Shown here: in pieces, positions 58,106 to 64,000 of the stretch
Numbering within the stretch: the first letter of the stretch is position 1
Layout: every line of letters begins with the position of its first letter
From: Humulus lupulus
Lineage: Eukaryota; Streptophyta; Magnoliopsida; Rosales; Cannabaceae
Direction: 5' to 3'
Assembly (NCBI RefSeq): GCF_963169125.1
Contig: NC_084794.1
Span: forward strand, 153,088,858 to 153,152,857
DNA: 64,000 bases
Position numbers and translations under genes: made by a program
Notes under the pieces: generated by a model
Told to the model about the DNA's origin: nothing
Database searches by the model: none
The model's input: only the letters and a program-made list of their open reading frames with translations

Positions 58106-59487
58106 GACCTGTCCCTTTACTGCTGCTCACGGTGAATAAGTTATATCGAACTACCCTAGTTCGACTACCCATTTTAATAATCGCCCAGCCGCCTCCGGTT
58201 TTTGGAGGACTTGTCGAAGGGGCTGGTCGGTTAAAACTGTGATAGGATGGGCTTGGAAGTAAGGGCGTAGTTTCCTTGAGGCCAGGATTAAGCAATATGC
58301 TAACCTTTAAATGGGTGGATATCTCAGCTCTGCCCCAATCAGCCTCTTGCTAACATAGTAGACCGCTTTTTGTACGACTTCTTCCTCGCGTACTAGTACC
58401 GCACTAGCAGCAACTTCAGTGATCGCCAGGTAAATAAACAAAGTTTCTCCTTCGATTGGCTTTGATAAGATGGGAGGTTGTGCCATATGTGCTTTCAAGG
58501 CCTGGAAAGCTTGCTCGCAGTCTCCTGTCCATTCAAACTTCTTATTGCCCCTAAGCAGATTGTAAAAAGGGACACATTTGTCTGTCGATTTCGAAATAAA
58601 TCTGCTTAGGGCTGCGATTCTCCCGGTTAAACTTTGTACATCTTTGATCCTTTCTGGCGATTTCATGTCGATCAGGGCTTTTATTTTGCCGGGGTTGGCC
58701 TCGATTCCTCTTGAATTTACAATGAACCCCAAAATCTTCCCTGATCCAACTCCGAAGGAACATTTGAGGGGATTTATCTTAATCTGGTATTCGTTCAATA
58801 CATCAAAGCACTCTTGTAAATCCTTCACATGTCCTTCTGCCTTCTTAGACTTTACCAGCATGTCGTCCACGTATACCTCAATGTTTACTCCGATCAGCTC
58901 TTTAAACATGTGGTTGACTAGCTGCTGGTAAGTCACACCTGCGTTTTTCAGTCCGAAGGGCATTACTTTATAACAGTATAAGCCTGTATCGGTCTGAAAG
59001 CTGGTGTGATCCTTGTCAGGGGATGCATGCTAATCTGGTTGTAGCCTGAATATGCATCCATGAACGAGAGGATCTCATGTCCTGCAGTAGCATCGACCAA
59101 CTGGTCGATTCTTGGGAGTGGGAAGCAATCTTTTGGGCATGCTTTATTGAGGTCTGTAAAATCCACACAGGTTCGCCATTTGCCGTTAGGCTTGGGAACC
59201 AACACTGGATTGGAGACCCACGATGGATAATACGCTACCCTGATGAACCCATTCTCCTTTAATCTTTCAACTTCTTCTTTTAAGGCTCTCGACCGATCCT
59301 TATCGAGTAGCCTTCTTTTTTGTTGCACGGGTGGAAAAGTCTTGTCTATGTTCAGGACATGGCTGATAACTGCAGGGTCTATCCCAGCCATGTCTTTGTG
59401 TGACCAGGCAAAAACTTCCTGGTTTCTCCGCAAAAATTCCACCAGTGTATGCTTCGTGGTTGGCTCTAGGTTTTTCCTGACCTTCAC
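58106..59487 (-). pseudogene. Tat-2 reverse transcriptase and RNase H, two lesions
   Basis: RT motifs are intact: KPNGKWRTCVDF, LNKACPKDCFPLPRID, SFMDAYSGYNQI, MPFGLKN and the catalytic YVDD (58873-58862). A one-base frame change in a C-run near 59015 splits RT between the YNQI and MPFGL blocks. RNase H follows with SAVLVREEE and VYYVSKRL, to TAA at about 58309 (RYPPI-stop-RLAY), with further stops before the aRNase H. Confidence 0.87.
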
Positions 59488-59990
59488 GACTCTGGTCGGG
59501 TCTTTTTCGTCGAGTTGGACCTCTTCCAGGTCCTCGACGGGTCCAACATTCTCTTCAAAATCCCCAAAGCGAGGATCTAGATCCCTATCCTCCCTTTGGG
59601 CAACACCCTATTTGGCGACTTCATCACCGGATTGGGCTTGTGTATCAATTTCCATCTGCAACCTATCTCAGGTAGTGCTCTTTGGTGTTCCCTTTTTCGC
59701 CTTCATGATTGAGGCGTTATAGCACTCCCTGGCTTCCCTCTGGTTCCCCAACACGCGTCCTACCCCTGCGTTTGTCGGGAACTTCATGGCTAAGTGCCAC
59801 ATAAAGATGACGGCCTGTAGATCAACCAGTATAGGCCTTCTAATGACGGCATTGTACGCCGAAGGACAATCGACTACTACAAAAGTAGCGAGTAATGTCC
59901 TGGTAGCAGGCGCTGTACCTGTCATCACTAGTAGTCTGATCGATCCGGCGGGGCGAGTCCCTCACCAGAGAAGCCGTATATTGTTTGGTT
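59488..59990 (-). pseudogene. Tat-2 protease remnant, active site deleted
   Basis: Only the C-terminal half of the protease remains: ATRTLLATFVVVDCPSAYNAV at about 59905-59845, then the AARECYN-like REARECYNASI linker. Upstream, gag text ITFSNSDAQHVRF jumps directly into the QTIYGFSGEG part. The region that should hold the D-S/T-G active site is missing, apparently through an internal deletion near 60015. A frame change lies at about 59945. Confidence 0.75.
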
Positions 59991-60014
59991 GTAAGGCTCC
60001 AGAACCGGACATGC

Positions 60015-62408
60015 TGGGCATCGCTATTAGAGAAGGTTATCTCACCCTCTTCTGAGCGAGCATTTTTTGGTGCACGGTCCTCCACAGTCATCATTTCGAT
60101 GTCCTGGTCGTGGCACAGAGTCCGAGAATATCGTTCCCTGGCCTTCCCGCTATTTCCTGCGAGGTGCGGGCCTCCACAAATGGTTAACAGTGTGCCAGTC
60201 ACGGAGGCAGGCTGCAGAGGTGGCGAGCGTTGGCGCGTGGGCGCCTGCTCGTTGCCACCCGGAGCTTCTCGTTGGGAATTCCCTGAGGCCCGTACGTATC
60301 TTCTCAAATGTCCCTGTCTAATAAGGAACTCGATTTCGTCTTTTAACTGGTTGCATTCGTTGGTGTCATGTCCGTAGTCGTTATGATAACGATAGAACTT
60401 GGTGGTGTCTCTTTTCGAAATATCCTTTCGAATGGGGGCAGGCTTCTTATAAGGCACACTGGAACTCGTGGCCTGATAAACCTCTCCCCGAGACTCAACT
60501 AGGGGCAGTGTAGTTAGTGAACCGAGGTTCATAACGATTACCCTTGGCTTGTTTGTTGTCGGAGGTGGAAGGCTCATTGTGTGGCCGTTTTCCACCATTC
60601 TTGCCATTGCCGTTACCATTGCCGTTGCCTTTGCCGTTACCGTTAGGTTTAGACCCATTGGTGGCTTTTGCGGGCTCGGAAGCCTTCTTATCCTTGCCTG
60701 AAGGCTTTCCATCGTCGGCTATGGCATCTTCGAGCTTGATGTAACGATCAGCCCGATCCAAGAATTCCTGGGTTGTTCTAACCCCATCTTTACGGAGGCT
60801 CTTCCAAAGGGGGGAGCGACGCCTAACCCCTGCAGTTATGGCCATCATTTTTCCTTCGTCCCCCACTGTTTTTGCTCCAGCTGCTGCTCGCATAAAGCGA
60901 TGGATGTAGTCCTTTAGTGATTCTCCATCCTGCTGGCGAATTTCAACCAACTGGTTCACCTCGGTCGGATGCACACGACCTGCATAGAACTGTCCGTAAA
61001 ACTCTCTTACGAACATCTCCCAGGAAACTATGCTTGCAGGAGGAAACTTAGAAAACCACTCCTGGACGGCATCAGAAAGTGTTGCAGGGAAGATCTTGCA
61101 CCGAGCATCATCAGACACTTTCTGAATGTCCATTTGTATCTCAAACTTATTGACGTGAGACACCGGGTCACCGTACCCATCAAAGTTTGGAAGCGTGGGC
61201 ATCTTAAACTTGCTAGGAGTCTCCGCCATAGCTATCCTCTGGACGAAAGGAGTGCCTTTCCTCCTGTCGTGGTCGATATGAGATGTTCTTCCTCCGACCA
61301 GCTGTTGCACCGCCTGGTTGAGGGCGTTTATCTGGGCCTGCACAGCGGCAGGAATCGCTGTGGCTTCTATTGCTGGGGGGATGTTCTCGCCATGTCGCTC
61401 GCGGCGATCGTTGAGTACATCTCTCAAGTCCTCCTCTCTTCTCTGCTGCTCGCTAGCTCTAAGCCGGTTGAAGACATTATTTTTCCTGGGCTGCCCCCCA
61501 GCATCCCGTCTATTGGGTTGGTCATCGTGAGGTGTTTGGCTCCTGCCTCCACCTCTTTCTTCATTCCTCCGACCGGCATTTCCTTTGCCTGAGTCGGCTT
61601 CATTATACCCATGGCCATCTCTGAATCTTGATTGGCTATGGTGGGATTGACTGTTCCCTCGATTTCCATCCCGAGCTTAAGCGCCCCGAGCGTTAGAGGG
61701 TGGCCGACGCTGGTCGTTGTGTCCCCGTGCATTATCATGCCGTGGGGGACCCCTGATCGCAGAGCCTAATTCTGAGTTCCTCCTGTTGCCAGGAGGATTT
61801 TGACCTCTGTTCGGGTGGTTCGGCTCGTCGCCCCTATGGCGTCTAGGACTGCGAGGCTGACGCTCGGTCCTATTCTACCTCTGATACGAGGGATTGTCGC
61901 GACCAGCTTGGGATGGAGGTTGTACTTCGGGGTCCTGTGGGACATCGTCATGAGGCACCTGAGGCTGCTCGGGCCTTTGCGGGCTCGAGGGTTGGATAGG
62001 CGAACTAGGATTGGGACCCTTGTGGGGTGGCCCATTCGCTTGTTGATCAGGCTGCGAGACAGGTGCGGCCTGATTCCTAGCCAATTGCAAGGCTGCCTCG
62101 AGGGCTACCATGGCTTCGCTCTGGCGACGGTCCATCTCCGCCTGCTTTTCGCTTAACTCCGCGCGCTGTCGTTCAATCTCTTGCTGCTGCTGCGCCATAA
62201 TTTCGGCAGTACTTTCTTGATTGGCCCTCAAGCTGGCCAGCTCTTCATGCAACGCCCCCAGGGTACTCTTCAGCATTGTGTCATCCATTTTTTCCTCCTC
62301 AAAGTCCAAATGTGGCTCATCCTCAGCCACGCTTGCAAGAGGAGGAGGATGCGGGTTTGATGGTGCAGCGGCGGCAGCCTGTCCAGTTTTCCTTGCAGTT
62401 TTCGCCAT
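60015..62408 (-). pseudogene. gag: Tat-2 gag pseudogene
   Basis: The probable start is ATG 62408 (MAKTARKTG). The N-terminus is a Glu/Gln-rich coiled coil (EIERQRAELSEKQAEMDRRQ), then a Pro-rich linker broken by stops or frame changes near 61870 and 61680. The capsid part (61427-60495) is open and includes FKMPTLPNFDGYGDPVSH and EWFSKFPP. Its end has a run of Asn-Gly/Lys-Gly repeats (about 60660-60600). The zinc-knuckle region in the next frame reads FYRYHNDYGHDTNEC, where Tyr has replaced the first Cys. Confidence 0.85.
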
Positions 62409-62435
62409 TGGTTTTCTCAACGGTGACAAATCAAG

Positions 62436-62453
62436 CTCTCAATGAAAGCACCA
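62436..62453 (-). promoter_or_regulatory. Tat-2 primer binding site
   Basis: The minus strand reads TGGTGCTTTCATTGAGAG, three bases from the 5' LTR. It differs by one base from that of Tat-1. Confidence 0.75.
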
Positions 62454-62456
62454 GAA

Positions 62457-63048
62457 TGTTGACCCTGATTTTGGTCAACTGGCACGGAGTCAAAATACGC
62501 TTGACGTGGATGAATGCGATGAAAAGAACGTGATGACGAAAATAATAAGAACACAATGTTTTATAGTGGTTCGGCCCCAGGATCTGGTAATAACCTACGT
62601 CCACTTAGATTGTTATTGATGTGAGAATCAAAGGAGTGATCAAAGAACTAGGGTTCAATGAGTTTCACTGGCCTCTGAAGAACAATACAATATCTCATAT
62701 AGGATTACTCTAGTCTCCAATAATTCGAAAGTCAAAAGTCATCTTCCTTGAGCTATCTTTCTCTATTTATAGGCTCAAGGGGGATTACATGAATTAGTTA
62801 CAGATATTCTTTCCTAAATAATCGAATACTCAGGAGATTGTGGGAGTCAATTTCGGGATTTACAAAGATCTTTATTGGAACATCATGTTGCATGCGGAAC
62901 CATCGACCAGACTGGTCACAGGTAAGACTAGGCCGCCTACTGCTTATAATGTGTCTTCTGGTCGATACCCTAGCAGAGTTCCTTCAAGTGTCAGCCACGT
63001 GTCAAGGAATCACTTGCCACGTCATCAATGCCAGTTTTTTGGATAACA
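62457..63048 (-). repeat. Tat-2 5' LTR
   Basis: The LTR is 592 bp, from TGTTGACCCTG to GGATAACA in plus view. CTATAAATAG at 62772-62763 (minus strand) is a TATA box. It is followed by the duplication GTGTT. Confidence 0.93.
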
Positions 63049-64000
63049 GTGTTAAATTTTTCTAATATTAAAAAATTTAAATTGAATTTATTTATAATTT
63101 CTTTTAATGTTTGTTATTAGTTATTATAAAGTCAATAATTATAATATTTTATGGTTGTTTAAACATTTTATGTTTGGTGGTAGGTTTTCAATTGGTGGTG
63201 ATTATATTGAAGATTGATTTTGGAGGTGGTCAGCATTTTATTTTATTTATTACTATTGACACATTTATTTACAGAGTTATAGCTTAAACTTTTTAGGTTT
63301 GGTGGTAGGTTTTGAATAGCATGTCAGGAATATGATTATTGCAGTGATAACCATCCCCTAGTTTGAAGTAACCTTACCATGCTTCTTGAGTGGTTAATGT
63401 TACTTCGAACTAGGAGCTTATGGATACCGTCAAAATGAAAACAAGCATTCAATATGAGAAATGGATTAACATGAGTTCTACAGTAGTTGAAGGCTAAGCC
63501 TTGCTTTTTGGTATAAGGTATCTCTTCAATTTCAACTCAGTCTTTAATTTCTAATAAACTTGACATGAATATGCTTATCTTCTCTGCGAACTGTTGAAAG
63601 TTTTAGTTGTAAATTGAATGTCAACAGGTTTGGCTAGTCCTATTTATAGGGGAAATGCTGCTAATTTTTTTGAAAAATATTTAATGCTTAATAAATTTTA
63701 GTATTTTAAATAAGGGATATTTGCGATGAAAGTACTTAATTTATTATGTTTGTAACACTTAATTACCCAAGTTATCTTTTAGTGGTGAAAGTACCTTCCG
63801 TCGATATTTTGGTGCAGTTTAGTACAACCGTCAATTCTCACTGTTAAGTTTGATTGTAACACGTAGGTGAAAGTACCCAAATAAAGGGGATATTTGGGGT
63901 GAAAGTACCCAATTTAAGATATATTTGCGGCGAAAGTATCCAAGTTATAAGTAAATTTCACGTCATGGTGACGAACTTAACGGCGAAACAAACAGATACA
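63049..64000. mobile_element. Probable continuation of CACTA-B, with repeats at the window end
   Basis: No coding sequence is visible. GGGGAAATGCTGCTAATTTT at 63649 matches the leader block of CACTA-A, and GGTTTGGTGGTAGGTTTT occurs at 63173 and 63298. Both fit CACTA leader DNA and support reading this as the part of CACTA-B displaced by Tat-2. From 63714 on, a unit like GATATTTGCGxxGAAAGTACC appears at least three times (63714, 63888, 63920), perhaps the edge of another element running past the window. Confidence 0.45.
63357..63414. repeat. Hairpin of 16-bp arms
   Basis: CCTAGTTTGAAGTAAC (63357-63372) pairs with GTTACTTCGAACTAGG (63399-63414), with one G-T-type mismatch and a 26-base loop. 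It lies in the probable CACTA-B leader. The role is unknown. Confidence 0.6.

Larger units (their letters stand above)
49675..63048 (-). mobile_element. Tat-2: Ty3/gypsy LTR retrotransposon, Tat lineage
   Basis: An element of 13.4 kb (11.5 kb without the LTR inserted in it), read right to left. The 5' LTR is 62457-63048 and the 3' LTR is 49675-52124, split by another LTR. The duplication GTGTT flanks it at 49670-49674 and 63049-63053. The primer site on the minus strand is TGGTGCTTTCATTGAGAG (62453-62436) and the polypurine tract is AAACTTCGGGGGCAAA (52140-52125). The gene order matches Tat-1, including archaeal-type RNase H and a gene on the opposite strand. By eye the LTRs differ at about 18 of 592 positions, so it is the youngest of the three full gypsy copies. 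Confidence 0.95.

Overview
The window looks like a transposon-dense, AT-rich intergenic stretch of a flowering-plant (probably eudicot) nuclear genome. I find no host gene, tRNA or rRNA locus that I can support. Almost everything recognisable is a transposable element: Ty3/gypsy, Ty1/copia and CACTA elements, Cassandra TRIMs and MITEs, nested inside each other. I cannot name the species.

Layout. 1-5790: AT-rich DNA with two MITE-like inverted-repeat elements. 5891-18132: a degenerate Tat-lineage gypsy element (Tat-1, plus strand, TSD GTTTG), apparently inserted in a hAT-like MITE. 18977-23885: a minus-strand gypsy solo LTR (TSD CATTC), split by a plus-strand solo LTR of a related family at 20878-23501 (TSD GTAAA). 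25568-27750: a minus-strand copia-type LTR holding a Cassandra TRIM (26202-27023, TSD GTTGT). 27751 to the window end: the 5' part of a CACTA element (CACTA-B) that appears to host everything after it. Its contents are a second Cassandra (28690-29508, TSD TTTGT), a complete but decayed CACTA element (CACTA-A, 29517-49598, TSD ATA) and a second Tat element on the minus strand (Tat-2, 49675-63048, TSD GTGTT). CACTA-A carries a copia solo LTR (35907-37759, TSD CTTCA) and a Tekay/Del-type chromovirus (38130-47646, TSD GTTCA). Tat-2 carries another solo LTR of that copia family (49814-51666, TSD TAACC).

How the genes relate. Each Tat element has gag-pro-RT-RNaseH-archaeal-type RNaseH-integrase in one direction. 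In the opposite direction, between integrase and the 3' LTR, each has a second gene. In both elements that second gene shows the same layout: a TATA box, a 5'UTR intron ending just before the ATG, a PF04195-like domain, further introns with GT-AG ends, and a coiled-coil C-terminus. CACTA-A carries a TNP2-type transposase and a second gene made of a Transposase_24-like region, a proline-rich repeat, a DUF8039-like region and a C48 (Ulp1-like) peptidase. Every coding module is damaged to some degree. The best preserved are the Tat-2 integrase and the Tat-2 antisense gene.
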